Positions 42,946-52,792 of a DNA stretch of 64,000 nt are shown here, one piece after another. A program made the position numbers and the translations under genes. The notes beneath the pieces are model-generated. The model saw only the letters and a program-made list of their open reading frames with translations, had not been told where the DNA came from and did not search any database. Numbering within the stretch: the stretch's first letter is position 1; each line of letters begins with the position of its first letter. Origin of the DNA: Pseudomonas grimontii (GTDB taxonomy: Bacteria > Pseudomonadota > Gammaproteobacteria > Pseudomonadales > Pseudomonadaceae); the NCBI RefSeq assembly GCF_007858185.1, contig NZ_VFES01000012.1, positions 169,534 through 233,533 on the forward strand. The letters run 5' to 3'.

Positions 42946-45457
42946 TCAGGTGTTGAAGGTGATCGCCGGAGCGAAGTTGAGCTGGCTGCGCACACTGCTC
43001 CAGGTGTCGTACGCTGCAGCGCAGAGGTAATACGTGGTATCTGCTGTCAGTCCGGTGATCTGCGCCGTCCGTGACGCCCCTTGATAGCCGACTGTTCCTG
43101 CTGTCGTCGGGTCAAAGTCCTCTTCTGTCGAGTACACAAACACATAGCCCGCCGCGTCTGCAGCTGCACTGGCCGCGCAACTGACATCGGCAGTGATTGT
43201 GCCAGTGACCGTGGCGGCGGTTCCCGTAACGGGCACCGGTGCCGTATTGGTGACCAACAACGACACCAGCTGTGCCTGGCCTGCAGCATTGCGCTCGATA
43301 ACCTCTACGCGATAGCTACGGATCAGCGCGCCATCCACCAGCGCATCATCGCGTTGGTAAGTGAATGCCGTGCTGGTGGTCGCCACCTCTCGCAGGAGGG
43401 CATTGCTGCCGGCGTGACGAACGCGTACCAAGCGATCCTCGGCACGAACACCCGCCACCCAGCTCACCGTGAAATACGGCGCTTCGAAGGCGCCGACCAG
43501 GGCAAGGCTCTGCGCAGCATCTGGTGCTACCCGGGCAGGCGATAACGTGACGCTGTAGGCCGTGACATCAGCCAGATCCTCAAGCGCCCGACCGAACACG
43601 TTAAAGGAGCGGAACTTGACCCAGACAGTCTTGCCGACCTGGTCTGACGTGTAGCTGTACTTCCAGACGGCATTATCCAGCCGCACAAAGGGTGAACCCG
43701 CCGAGTGGCTGGATACCGTAGTGCTGAGACGCCCTCGACGTAGATAGCCCAGATCATAGCCACCGACTCCTGTCAGCACCGCGTCGCGGTAACTGAGCAA
43801 TTCACCGGCCACCCAACACAGCGTGGCGCCACTGTCCGCCTCAGCGGTAGTGGCGGCCGCCAGTTCGGTCGCCGCTGCCAGTTGCACCGATAACGTGTTG
43901 ACCGTATCAGGGTCGCTTCCGGCTGCAAGCGTTGTGGTCAGTTGGCCCATACGCGCCCTGCCGTAAATCGTCTCCGCTAACCGATAGCTGTCGCCATCGG
44001 CGCTGATCCAGATCTCGCAACCGCCCCAGGCTTCACCCACGCCGGCAACACCTCCCCAGATCTGCAATACGCCGGAGGGCAGCAAGCTTTCGGGTGGGTT
44101 GAACATGATGGGCGCCAAGACAGGGCCTGGTGCGACGTTCTGATTGCCCTGATAGCCGCTCTTACTCTGCACGGGATAGTTGGGTGCGCTGCCGACGCCC
44201 AACAGCGCATCCTCGGCCACGATCGCCAACTTACCCAGTTCGTCCTCCTCCACCGAGACAAGTCGGACCAGGCGCTGGTGCAGGTTCAACCCTGGCTCAG
44301 TGATCGTGACCAGGTCCATAGGCTCGAGGAGCACATGCTGCCAGCCGAGAGAGAATTCATATTCGTTGCGTACATACAGCTTGCGCTGTACCAATAACTG
44401 AGCCGCATGAGCACCGATGGCTATATTGCAGATCTCGTACGCTTTGATGGTGTCCATCGGTTTGGACCCGAACTGCTCAATGGCCGCCTGATCAGGCGCG
44501 CGCACCACGTCGGTGTTGTACTCGTGATCGCGATCGAGGATCTCCAGCGACACTTCGTTGTAGCTGTCGGCCTGGCTCTTGATCTTGAGCGAGACCGGAG
44601 GCTCACCGTCCTCTGAAAGAAAATCGTCATCGGTCAGATCCGCCACTGGCGTGATGTTCGGAAACCACGTCACACCGTTGCCCGTAACAGCCTGATCGCC
44701 GTAGGGGATCACCTTGAGTTGACCGGCAGACCACACCAGCTCGCTGTTTGTCAGCTGCAACCAGCGCGCGATGGCCTCATTCGCCGGCGCCTGTTCATCG
44801 AGCACAGGACTCAACAGCAAGTTTTCCGCCAAGCAATAGTTGCGGTAGTTCGACATATCCGCGACCCACGCCGGGGTAAAACCAATGCCGTCCAACGGAT
44901 CGAGCAACAACCCGGGCAGGAAGTCGCCTGGGTTGGCATCCGGCAACCCGGGCACCTGATAACGCCCGTCCACCTCAAAGGTATGATTCTGGACGCCAGC
45001 GTTGTCGTTGAGCAGGTACCTGCTGGAAAACACGTAGGCCGTGTCAGCGTAGGCAATCGCTTCGGCAGGGTGGCGAGTTTGAAGAAACCCCCACACCGCC
45101 TGATCATGAGTGCCATTGGCGTAGTTCAAACCCACTTGAGCCAGCGATGTGAACACTTCCTTGTCGCGGAAGACACGGTGAATAGTACCCAGCGGTCCAC
45201 GCCCGACCGCAAGGATCAGCGCCGCATAATAGGTATAGGTCGTGTCTTTTTGAGTAGCGCCGCCCCCGCCCTTACCCCCCGACTTTTTCGTCGTGGTTTT
45301 GGCGACCGCTTCGAAGTCACTGTAATAAATGAGGTTAGGGCTGATGCGATTGCGGCCGGCGATCCAGGCGATCGGCTTGCCACTCGCACTGCTCTGGATC
45401 TGCAGCGCGTTGATGCGCGTTGCACTGTTGGAAATGGTACTACTGCTGCCCCCCCAT
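42946..45457 (-). CDS. Tail tip/host specificity protein (J-like), start broken by one base
   Basis: About 836 residues if repaired. The ATG at 45,455-45,457 is followed by seven G in place of six, which puts a TAG five codons in; with six G it would read MGGSSSTISNSATRINALQI and run into the long frame. As given, the first usable ATG in frame is at 45,156 (736 residues). The body has a baseplate-hub-like half (VSLKIKSQADSYNEVSLEIL) and fibronectin-type repeats near the C-terminus. It belongs to the putative tail protein family found after NlpC/P60 genes in gene transfer agents and siphophages. Confidence 0.8.
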
Positions 45458-45899
45458 CGCTGACTCCATATCGGTTAAGTGTGTAATAACGCACGGTGTG
45501 GCTGGAGAGCCGCTCCTCGCGCCTATCTGCAAACTCGACGCCGATGTCCCGATAGGCGTGAATAATGCGGTGCTCATCAACCACCACCGCGCCGTGGCTG
45601 AAGGTACGGCCGAATTTCCAGACCGCGACATCACCACGCTGTGGCGTATCGATCTGGCGACCATACAACTCCAGCCAGCCCAGATAACGCTCCTCACTGC
45701 GATGCAGGTGCCAGTCCTGGGCATACGCCCCGGGATCGATCCAGGGAATCAACCCGGCGGCGTGATACACCTCAATCAGCAACCAGGCGCAATCGACGCC
45801 AACGCCGAGCAGGTGCTGCCGGTGTTGGTACGGCGTTCGCAACCAACGCTCGGCTTGGGCGACCACGGCATCACGTTGCAGCACTTCGAACGGGCTCAT
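45216..45899 (-). CDS. NlpC/P60 family tail peptidase, C-terminus altered by a frameshift
   Basis: 227 residues as read from the ATG at 45,899, which overlaps the previous stop (ATGA). Residues 1-150 are the peptidase: GVDCAWLLIEVYH with the catalytic Cys near 36, and FSHGAVVVDEHRIIHAY with the catalytic His near 99. With six rather than seven G at 45,449-45,455 it would end SDGGQQ-stop at 45,440 (152 residues), the normal size; the extra base adds an unrelated Arg/Ser-rich tail. The role is local cell-wall opening during DNA injection. Confidence 0.85.
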   Translation of the reverse strand: MSPFEVLQRDAVVAQAERWLRTPYQHRQHLLGVGVDCAWLLIEVYHAAGLIPWIDPGAYAQDWHLHRSEERYLGWLELYGRQIDTPQRGDVAVWKFGRTFSHGAVVVDEHRIIHAYRDIGVEFADRREERLSSHTVRYYTLNRYGVSDGGAAVVPFPTVQRASTRCRSRAVRVASRSPGSPAAIASALTSFITVTSKRSPKPRRKSRGVRAGAALLKKTRPIPIMRR

Positions 45900-46756
45900 A
45901 CCGATGTTTCCGCGACGGGAATGAACGGCATACCGCGATACCGCGCTCGGTTGCCGAACTTGTTGGTGCAGGCATCCAGCGTCCGTGGGCACCCCGGGTA
46001 AATCAGAAACTGATCACCCGCCACTGGCACGCCTGGCAGCCCCAGGATCATCGTCACAGCGCCATCTGCCGTGAATCGGCGTACGGTTCTTGTCACACCT
46101 GCATTGGCGCCATTGACGAAGCGAATCACGCCCTGGTCAAACCAGCCCTGAGTGGCGGGCACATTGGAGTTCACACGTAGAGCCGTACTACCGCCCTGGA
46201 CCACACCCACAGTTTCAAACAGGGCCCGATTCACCCCGCAATCAGCGCTGTATACCGTGCGCAAGCACGAAGGCTGGTAGACGCCCCGGGGCACCTTGGT
46301 ATCCAGCAGCTCGATAGGCGATTTCACTGTCACCGTCGCCTGCTCACGATCGGCAGGATCCACCTCGGCGACACGCCCGATAAACCGTGTGACCGTACCC
46401 ACGACCGGTGAGCGCCAATCCACCATGAACGCGCGGACGAGATTCAGGGTGGCCCCATCAAAACCACCGCCGGCAATGAATGGCAGCAAAGGCTCGCCGA
46501 ACACGGTGTCGTCCATGCCGGCGGTAAAGGTCACGTTTAAGGTGTCGACCTCAATCCCACGAACCGCACGCACACCCGTGCGTTTGATCAGCGGCCCACT
46601 TGCCGAATAGTTCTGTCCGGCGTAGTAGATTTGCAAACCGGCGTCGGTGTAACGCAGCACCTGACCGCTGGCCAGGGCAATCGTGTACAGATCCGCCATG
46701 ACGAAACTGCGCGCCGTGGCCAGAAAGGCTTTCAGTTCAGGTGTGGCGTCGATCAT
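45896..46756 (-). CDS. Minor tail protein, DUF2163/BR0599 family
   Basis: 286 residues. The N-terminal part (FVMADLYTIALASGQVLRYT) is DUF2163; the C-terminal part with YPGCPRTLDACTNKFGN and RARYRGMPFIP is the BR0599 domain. It belongs to the tail-tip cassette DUF2460-DUF2163-NlpC/P60-J also found in the Rhodobacter gene transfer agent (genes 12-15). It overlaps both neighbours by 4 bp. Confidence 0.88.
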   Translation of the reverse strand: MIDATPELKAFLATARSFVMADLYTIALASGQVLRYTDAGLQIYYAGQNYSASGPLIKRTGVRAVRGIEVDTLNVTFTAGMDDTVFGEPLLPFIAGGGFDGATLNLVRAFMVDWRSPVVGTVTRFIGRVAEVDPADREQATVTVKSPIELLDTKVPRGVYQPSCLRTVYSADCGVNRALFETVGVVQGGSTALRVNSNVPATQGWFDQGVIRFVNGANAGVTRTVRRFTADGAVTMILGLPGVPVAGDQFLIYPGCPRTLDACTNKFGNRARYRGMPFIPVAETSV

Positions 46757-47403
46757 GGTTTGATACTCGTGAACGCGATGCTTTTGAGCTCCCAGATCGT
46801 TCGATAGGGCTGTGCCCCATCCAGCGAATCATCCTCAAAAGCACACCGAAAATAGAACGCACCGCTCCAAACAAGCGATGCATTGTCAGGAGGGGCGACT
46901 GCAAAGGTGATGCGCCCCAGCTCATCCACGCTGAAGGCTGAAATGGGAACACCACCCACAGTCACGACGTCCACGTTAACGACGCCATACACCGGCTCCA
47001 CCCAGTTACCGATCTCCCGAGAAAGCTGGAACGTTTGTGTGGTGCCATCGCCGGTGCCGAAGCGCTGAAGCGTTACCAGGTGATCGCTGCGATCAAAGAA
47101 AAGAAACTCGCCGAATTGCCCTTTGCGCTGGTTAAAGAACTCAATCAGTGTCGACCACTCGTCCAACCCGGGTCGCTTACGCAAGACGTTGTAACTCAGT
47201 TTGAAAGACCAAAGCGGTGCCGGGTAATAAGCGGTAGTGCGACGACGCCCGCTGACGGTTTTCTGCACACCGGTACTCCACTCCGGGGCTTTTTTTGAAA
47301 GCAGCGTTTGCCCGGGCAGGCGCGGCAGAACACCTTCGGCCACCACGCCAACGTCGGGGTAACTGGCGATCCAGCGGGCCGGCCAAAAAGGTCCTAACGA
47401 CAT
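46753..47403 (-). CDS. Distal tail protein, DUF2460 (TIGR02217) family
   Basis: 216 residues. Family features: LSYNVLRKRPGLDEWSTLIE and FFNQRKGQFGEFLFFDRSDH in the middle, and a C-terminal half with TTQTFQLSREIGNWVEPVYG. DUF2460 proteins form the distal tail ring below the tape measure. It lies 8 bp after the tape measure gene. Confidence 0.88.
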   Translation of the reverse strand: MSLGPFWPARWIASYPDVGVVAEGVLPRLPGQTLLSKKAPEWSTGVQKTVSGRRRTTAYYPAPLWSFKLSYNVLRKRPGLDEWSTLIEFFNQRKGQFGEFLFFDRSDHLVTLQRFGTGDGTTQTFQLSREIGNWVEPVYGVVNVDVVTVGGVPISAFSVDELGRITFAVAPPDNASLVWSGAFYFRCAFEDDSLDGAQPYRTIWELKSIAFTSIKP

Positions 47404-47411
47404 CTCGCCCC

Positions 47412-50183
47412 CTAAGTTTTAATGGCGCCGTTGCGCCGCATTTTTTGCATCTCATCTGCCAGCACCCGGGCACCACGCCGAATATCAGCGGGCGACATGC
47501 GACCACTGCTGTCGTGGTAGTGATAGCTGTTGCCAGCGCCACCCAGTTGCCCTTCCCCACTGGCTGCCTGGCGGATGACATTGGCGTATTGCTTGGGCAG
47601 CACCATTTCCTGCTCGTGGAGTTGTGTCATGGGGTTGGTACCGGCAGGGATGTCATAGCCACCCTCGGCCGAAGCAACGTTTTTCACCAGGCCAAATACG
47701 AATGCGCCGGCCGCCACTGCTGCTGCCGCGCCGAGGATCGGTCCAATGATCGGAATGGCCGACATGGCTGCAAAAGCACCGGCCATGGCCTGCCAGGCGC
47801 TGGCAATGATGTTTTTGATTGTGGCTGCGCCCCAGATCGCTACGGACATGGCCGCACCACCTGCTTCTGCTGCCGTTCGAACGCCAACACCCACTACCGT
47901 GGCGCCGGTTTTAGCCGTTTCACCGAACATCCAGGCCATCAACGGCTTGGTGACCATGTTCTCAACGAACGCGGTGCCGATGCTGGTGAAGATCCCGCGC
48001 AACAGGCCCTGGGTGCTCATGGTGCCGCTAATGATCCCGGTAAGCCCGCTCGACCAACTGGTACGCAGACTGTCGACCATGCCCGTCCAGTTGCTTTGTG
48101 ACTCAAAGGTTTGCTGCCTGCCAATCACCGCCATGCTGTTGCGGTGCGTTTGTTCCAGCGCCAGGATCTGCTGCTGGACCTGCTGCAGAGCGACGGGGTT
48201 GCGGTCAGGATCCTGCTCCAGCAGCGCTTTACGCTCAGCCAATGCCTGGGCTTCGATCGCATACCGTTGTTTTTCGAACTCGGCCTGGGCCTGCAGCAGC
48301 TGGCCTTGGGTGATCAGGTTGGCCTGCAGATCCAACTGAGCCATCTGCTCGGCATGCGCAACATCGGTGAGTCGCGCCTGCTGGTCAGCGGCCAGCTGTT
48401 GCTGTTTCATGTTGGTGATTTGTTGCTGCTTTTCGCGCTCAACAGCGACCACCTCTGCTGCGGCCTTGCGGTATTCCTGGCTGTCCTGGCCATAGAGTTG
48501 CCGGCTACGCTCCAAGGTTTGCTGAGCAATCTGCAGGCGCGCGTCCATGTTGTTGCGGTACTGCTGCGCTTGGGCTTGCAGGTCGGCAAAGGCCTGGCCT
48601 TCGTCCTGCCGGCGCAAGGCATTCAATGACGCCAGGTAATTACGCTGAACGCTCAACCGCTCTGCGGCGCTTAAATCCGTGCGCTTGAGAATGCCCTGCC
48701 AATACTGCATTTCCTGCTGCTGAGAAAACTGCAGGAAGGTGCCCTGCTCAGCCTGCTGCTGGGCGTGAGCGACCTTCTGCGCATCCAACGCTTCGGCCCA
48801 CTGGCTGACACGCGACGGGGTCTTAGCTGGAGGCGTTATCAGGTCTTCGGTCTTTTTCGGAGGCGTCGTGGACTCAACCACTTTTTTCCGATGCTCGACG
48901 GCTGCCGCGTAAGCCTGTTCCAGTTTGGTTAATTGGGCGACTTCAACGCCGTAAGCCGTCGGACTGACTCTGCCCTGCTGTGGAGCCTTGGTCAGGGCCG
49001 TATTGCCGGTCGCGGCCATCTCCGCGACTTTGCGGCGCTGCTCTTCGATGCGCGCGGAGCGGGAGCGCATGCCAGCGTCCACCTCTTCCAGCTTATTGGA
49101 CACCAACTGCATGTTTTCCAGCAGCAGGCGTTCCTCGACCAGCGAGGCCTCCAGTTGAGCCTTGCCACCCCCACCGCGTGGGCCAGCAATGACGGTCCCT
49201 AACATCGCTTCGTAACGCGCGACATTCGCCGTCACTTCATCAACGGTAAGCCCTACTCCTGTCATGCCCTTCAACAGATTGTTGAACCAACTTGCGGTCT
49301 CCGAAAGCCGCTTGTTCAGGCTGATGAAAACAGGTTCAAGAATGGTACCGATCGTGACTTGCAGCTGGTTACTCTTGGAGTCGAGCTCAGCCTGGCTACC
49401 GGTCAACCCATCGGCCGCCTTGGCGGCATTACCGACCTGGGCCTCGGTCTCTTTCATGATGCCGTTGTATTCGGCCGTGATCTTTTGCGAGTCGGACAAC
49501 TTGTCACGACTGGTGCCGATGCTCTTGGCGTACTCGTCCCACATTTTGGCAACGTTTTTGGTGACGCCGGCATTGTCCACCAGCACCGAGTTTTCGTTTT
49601 TCAAGCCCTCGGTGGCCGACACCACAGCTTCCGACATGCTGAGATTGGCTTGCCGGTTGAATGCTGCAGCGTCTTTTAAGCGATTGATCACCGCCACTGC
49701 CTGGTCGACGTTGTAGCCACGACTGAGCAGGTTTTGCAGGGCTTTGGCAGAGTCACCGACGCTGAGCAAGCCGTCGGAGGCGAGCTTGTTGGCCTCATCC
49801 ATAGCCCGGCCAATACCGACACCGGCGTGATTGGCCACCGCTTCCAGGCCACGATAAGCCGACTCTTGTTGGATCGCCGCGTCCTTACTATCACTAACGA
49901 TCTGACCAAGCTTGAAAGCGCCGAGACCGAACACACCCACAATGCCCGCCGCAACGCCCGAGAGGCCCGAACGCATGATGGTGCTGACGCCGGAGAAAGC
50001 CTCATTCACTGCCGGACCAAAACGAGCGAGCCGGGTTTGGCTGCCCACCATTTCGGTGTTGATCGCCCTTAGCTCGCGACTAAAAGTGGTCCGTGCCTCA
50101 CGCATGTTGCGCTCAATGCTTTCGACTGCACGGTCGAAACCTTGGGTGCCGGCAGTGAACTGATATGCAATATTACGATCCAT
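47412..50183 (-). CDS. Tape measure protein
   Basis: 923 residues, the longest prophage gene, consistent with a long flexible tail. N-terminal coiled coil (VESIERNMREARTTFSRELR), long Gln/Glu/Ala-rich helices in the middle (LTDVAHAEQMAQLDLQAN), and hydrophobic Ala/Gly-rich segments near 770-850 (AIPIIGPILGAAAAVAAGAF). Ends with a conserved MTQLHEQEMVLPKQYANVIR block often seen in such proteins. It sets tail length and may cross the membrane at injection. Confidence 0.9.
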   Translation of the reverse strand: MDRNIAYQFTAGTQGFDRAVESIERNMREARTTFSRELRAINTEMVGSQTRLARFGPAVNEAFSGVSTIMRSGLSGVAAGIVGVFGLGAFKLGQIVSDSKDAAIQQESAYRGLEAVANHAGVGIGRAMDEANKLASDGLLSVGDSAKALQNLLSRGYNVDQAVAVINRLKDAAAFNRQANLSMSEAVVSATEGLKNENSVLVDNAGVTKNVAKMWDEYAKSIGTSRDKLSDSQKITAEYNGIMKETEAQVGNAAKAADGLTGSQAELDSKSNQLQVTIGTILEPVFISLNKRLSETASWFNNLLKGMTGVGLTVDEVTANVARYEAMLGTVIAGPRGGGGKAQLEASLVEERLLLENMQLVSNKLEEVDAGMRSRSARIEEQRRKVAEMAATGNTALTKAPQQGRVSPTAYGVEVAQLTKLEQAYAAAVEHRKKVVESTTPPKKTEDLITPPAKTPSRVSQWAEALDAQKVAHAQQQAEQGTFLQFSQQQEMQYWQGILKRTDLSAAERLSVQRNYLASLNALRRQDEGQAFADLQAQAQQYRNNMDARLQIAQQTLERSRQLYGQDSQEYRKAAAEVVAVEREKQQQITNMKQQQLAADQQARLTDVAHAEQMAQLDLQANLITQGQLLQAQAEFEKQRYAIEAQALAERKALLEQDPDRNPVALQQVQQQILALEQTHRNSMAVIGRQQTFESQSNWTGMVDSLRTSWSSGLTGIISGTMSTQGLLRGIFTSIGTAFVENMVTKPLMAWMFGETAKTGATVVGVGVRTAAEAGGAAMSVAIWGAATIKNIIASAWQAMAGAFAAMSAIPIIGPILGAAAAVAAGAFVFGLVKNVASAEGGYDIPAGTNPMTQLHEQEMVLPKQYANVIRQAASGEGQLGGAGNSYHYHDSSGRMSPADIRRGARVLADEMQKMRRNGAIKT

Positions 50184-50473
50184 AGTAAGGCCTCAACGCG
50201 CAGGCAAAAAAAAGCCTCACTAAAGCGAGACTATCAGTGGCGTACTAACTGTTAGTTCTACCTATTGGCGCTCACCTCGGCAGTGCTTTCATTACTAAAC
50301 CCGAAATGAGAACGAGCAGAACTTCGACAAAATCTAACGATAGCTAGCATTAGTCAGCGCTCTCGTTAAATTGTCAGACGAGCCTCGAATGCAATTTTAT
50401 GCAACACGCAACCAATTCAAGACCGACCTAGAACGTGAGTATCAAGCGCTAGACTCAGACTGGAGCGAGATAA
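50184..50473. other. Leader region of a plus-strand accessory gene
   Basis: 290 bp between the tape measure start and a plus-strand gene, AT-richer than its flanks. It interrupts the otherwise gap-free late operon. A short CCTCACTAAAGCGAGACT imperfect hairpin is near 50,213. I cannot assign a promoter with confidence. Confidence 0.35.
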
Positions 50474-50677
50474 ATGTTCACAACCAAGCTAAAACGTATG
50501 CATGACTTAGATCTGCCAGCATATTTTGAGTTCTCCGGCATGCCTTGTCGCGGAAGAATAGTAGCGGTGATCAACGAAGACGTTTTAGTTGAGATTGAGC
50601 AAAACTATAAGATCGTGTTTTTGGCTAAGCACATAACTTCTATCGAATTCATCAAGCCCACTACTATCCTAGGTTAA
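50474..50677 (+). CDS. Small accessory (moron-type) protein inside the tail operon
   Basis: 67 residues: MFTTKLKRMHDLDLPAYFEF, GRIVAVINEDVLVEIEQNYK, with a beta-barrel-like alternation reminiscent of small RNA- or DNA-binding folds, but no named family. GGAGCGAGATAA lies before the ATG. It is on the strand opposite to the tail genes, AT-rich, and overlaps the tail chaperone end by 4 bp. Confidence 0.55.
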   Translation: MFTTKLKRMHDLDLPAYFEFSGMPCRGRIVAVINEDVLVEIEQNYKIVFLAKHITSIEFIKPTTILG

Positions 50678-51284
50678 CTACTCTGCCTAGTGGAAAAAGC
50701 GTCTAGCGCGTGGCGTAGATGTTCGGGTAACTCATCACGCAGATCATCGGCTAGCCCTTCAATGGCGTTTGCGAGATCGGGCGCGGGGGTCGTTTCACTA
50801 ACCGGCTTGTAACCCATATAGCCAGCAACCAAGATATGAACCGGTGGACGGGCACGCCAGTAATCGGTCATATGCCCCACCATCACCATGTCCCAGTCAC
50901 GCCGCAGCGTAACCGGGCTTTGGCCTGTACTTGCGATCAGGTGAGCGTAGAGTTGGCCCCAGTCGAAGGGGCCAGCGCTTCCCCCGGTTCGGGCTCAATG
51001 ACCTCCAGGCCCGAAGCGCTCATGACCGCATCCAACGCGTCACGCATGTTGCGAAGGTCCAGCAGCGCTGCCACCTCTGCGCGCTCGATGTCGGGGTAGT
51101 TACGACGCAATGCCGCGTGCGTGGCATCGATCACCGTCGCGATACTGTCCCGGTCCATGTTGCCGGCCATCACCGCGTTGATCCGCTCCAGCAGCTGCTC
51201 CAGATCCCCCAGCGCCAGGGGTGGGATGACGAGCGTTTTCCCTGGAAACGGGAACGAAACACCGGGAACATTCACGACGGTCAT
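50674..51284 (-). CDS. Tail assembly chaperone, frameshift product (GT-like)
   Basis: A gpG/gpGT-type pair. The second frame is open from about 50,985 leftward (GSAGPFDWGQLYAHLIAS, TGQSPVTLRRDWDMVMVGHM) to the stop at 50,674, with no ribosome binding site of its own. A -1 slip on the G5 run in CCGGGGGAAG (50,981-50,985 on the plus strand) would join EPEPG to the second frame. Such programmed slips are general in siphophages; the exact site is inferred. Confidence 0.7.
50937..51284 (-). CDS. Tail assembly chaperone (G-like)
   Basis: 115 residues from the ATG at 51,284, which overlaps the stop of the tail tube gene by 4 bp. Pattern VIPPLALGDLEQLLERINAV and RRNYPDIERAEVAALLDLRN is typical of this chaperone family, which coats the tape measure during tail assembly. 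It ends GANSTLT-stop in frame 0; ribosomes that slip continue into the T-like frame. Confidence 0.8.
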   Translation of the reverse strand: MTVVNVPGVSFPFPGKTLVIPPLALGDLEQLLERINAVMAGNMDRDSIATVIDATHAALRRNYPDIERAEVAALLDLRNMRDALDAVMSASGLEVIEPEPGEALAPSTGANSTLT

Positions 51285-52036
51285 TCGTTGGCACTCCAAT
51301 AGCACACCTCTCCGAACTCATCCGCGTAGCCGGTGAATTCAAAGTCCGGGATAGTGTAATCGTCCTGTTTGGTGGCGATCCCCAGCTTGTTGCTGACAAA
51401 GTTCGGCACGCGCACGTACACAGTCTTGCCCTTGTATTTCAGGACCAGCTCGCCCTGGAATACCGGCATGTCACCCATGGGTAGGTTTTTCACCGACAGA
51501 CTTTTACCCGTCGCAACGGTGTAGCGGTAATCAATGAACACCGACTTGGCCACGTCTGCAGCGGCAAATGCATATTCCCCCGTGGCAGCATCAAAGGTGT
51601 ACTGCCCCGCGATCGGCGCGCTCAGTACCCGTACGTAAGGGATCGCACCGGCGCCCCGTACCCCAAGATCACCCGAGAGCGTCCCGCCCGCCGGAGGCTC
51701 CACGGTAATGGTGGCCCCTGCAGGCACCGCTGTGGGCTCCGTGGAGTGATGAACTAACACCTGGCCGGTGGTCAGGGTCTGCCCGAACACCAACTGATTC
51801 CACTGCAGCAGGCTGATCTGGGCGGACTTGGCCTTGCCCGTCAGCTTGCCCTGGCCCCGTGCCGCGTCGACCGCAAACTGCTCGCTGCCGAACAATTCCT
51901 TGGAATCAAACGACAGATCCACCGAGGCTTCTTGCATGATGCCTAGCAGGATGGGGGTCGGCGCAGAAATGGCATTGCCATAGGCGTCCATCAGCGGAGT
52001 CGCGTAAAACAACCCGCTGCCGAATGCGATTTGCAT
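51281..52036 (-). CDS. Major tail tube protein
   Basis: 251 residues, beta-rich (YVRVLSAPIAGQYTFDAATG, GELVLKYKGKTVYVRVPNFV). Position between the tail terminator and the chaperone pair is that of lambda gpV. The middle has an Ig-like linker (ITVEPPAGGTLSG). No strong sequence family is recognised by eye, so the call depends on order and composition. Confidence 0.8.
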   Translation of the reverse strand: MQIAFGSGLFYATPLMDAYGNAISAPTPILLGIMQEASVDLSFDSKELFGSEQFAVDAARGQGKLTGKAKSAQISLLQWNQLVFGQTLTTGQVLVHHSTEPTAVPAGATITVEPPAGGTLSGDLGVRGAGAIPYVRVLSAPIAGQYTFDAATGEYAFAAADVAKSVFIDYRYTVATGKSLSVKNLPMGDMPVFQGELVLKYKGKTVYVRVPNFVSNKLGIATKQDDYTIPDFEFTGYADEFGEVCYWSANE

Positions 52037-52046
52037 AATGTGTTCC

Positions 52047-52499
52047 TCAGTAAAAGGTAGGTCCGGCCGTCAGGTCGCCGGTGTTGCACAGGTAGGTGAA
52101 GCGGTAGCGCACCATGCAGTTGCCGGCGGTGTTGTCGCCCTCGTCTTCGATCCAGTCGATGTAGAAGCGCTGCACCCGATCCGCCTCCTCAAAGGCGTCC
52201 TCTGCCATCAGGACCGCATGCACGGCAACCTTGACCAAGTCGGCGACCTGATCCCAGGCAGCACCTGTGACCGTGTCCTCCCGGGCGATGATTTCCACCG
52301 TCAGCTCGAACTGGTTGCGATCCACTGCAGCGCTTTCGCGCTCACACGTTTCAAGGTCAGGGCGCAGCACGATCGCCGGAGTCATGTCCCGTTTGATCGC
52401 CTCAGTACGACTGCGATACACCCGGTCTGCCGCCAACGTACCGGCGGCCAGAATCAGCGCCTGCGCCTTTGCGACGATGCGTTCTTGAATCGAGGGCAT
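52047..52499 (-). CDS. Tail terminator-like protein
   Basis: 150 residues: MPSIQERIVAKAQALILAAG, then DMTPAIVLRPDLETCERESA and ELTVEIIARE, the layout of gpU-type tail terminators that cap the tube and join it to the head. It sits between the connector and the tail tube, as expected. Confidence 0.72.
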   Translation of the reverse strand: MPSIQERIVAKAQALILAAGTLAADRVYRSRTEAIKRDMTPAIVLRPDLETCERESAAVDRNQFELTVEIIAREDTVTGAAWDQVADLVKVAVHAVLMAEDAFEEADRVQRFYIDWIEDEGDNTAGNCMVRYRFTYLCNTGDLTAGPTFY

Positions 52500-52504
52500 G
52501 AGGG

Positions 52505-52792
52505 TTAAACCTTGGTGAGGGAGGCCAGGCTAAAGGCGCCGTCATCGATCATTCGGCGGTCACGGACGCGAAAATTCACGCCGGCGACGGTGATCAGTTT
52601 GGGGTTGTCGATGCCCAGGCGCTCGGCCTCGGCGGTGATGATCAGGATCTCGTAGCCGGTGGACTGGCTGTTGGTGCCACCCATACCGTGGATCTCGTCC
52701 GGCATATCCCGCGCGGCCAGAAACGGCTGACCATCAACCATCCCGCCGACGTCGAAGTCCTCAAGGAAGCCCCTGAGATCTTCGTCAAGCAT
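52505..52792 (-). CDS. Head-tail connector protein
   Basis: 95 residues. LDEDLRGFLEDFDVGGMVDG at the N-terminus and INNPK-like LGIDNPKLITVAGVNFRVRD in the C-terminal half resemble gpFII-type head-tail attachment proteins. Position and size agree. It overlaps the previous gene by 8 bp. Confidence 0.65.
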   Translation of the reverse strand: MLDEDLRGFLEDFDVGGMVDGQPFLAARDMPDEIHGMGGTNSQSTGYEILIITAEAERLGIDNPKLITVAGVNFRVRDRRMIDDGAFSLASLTKV

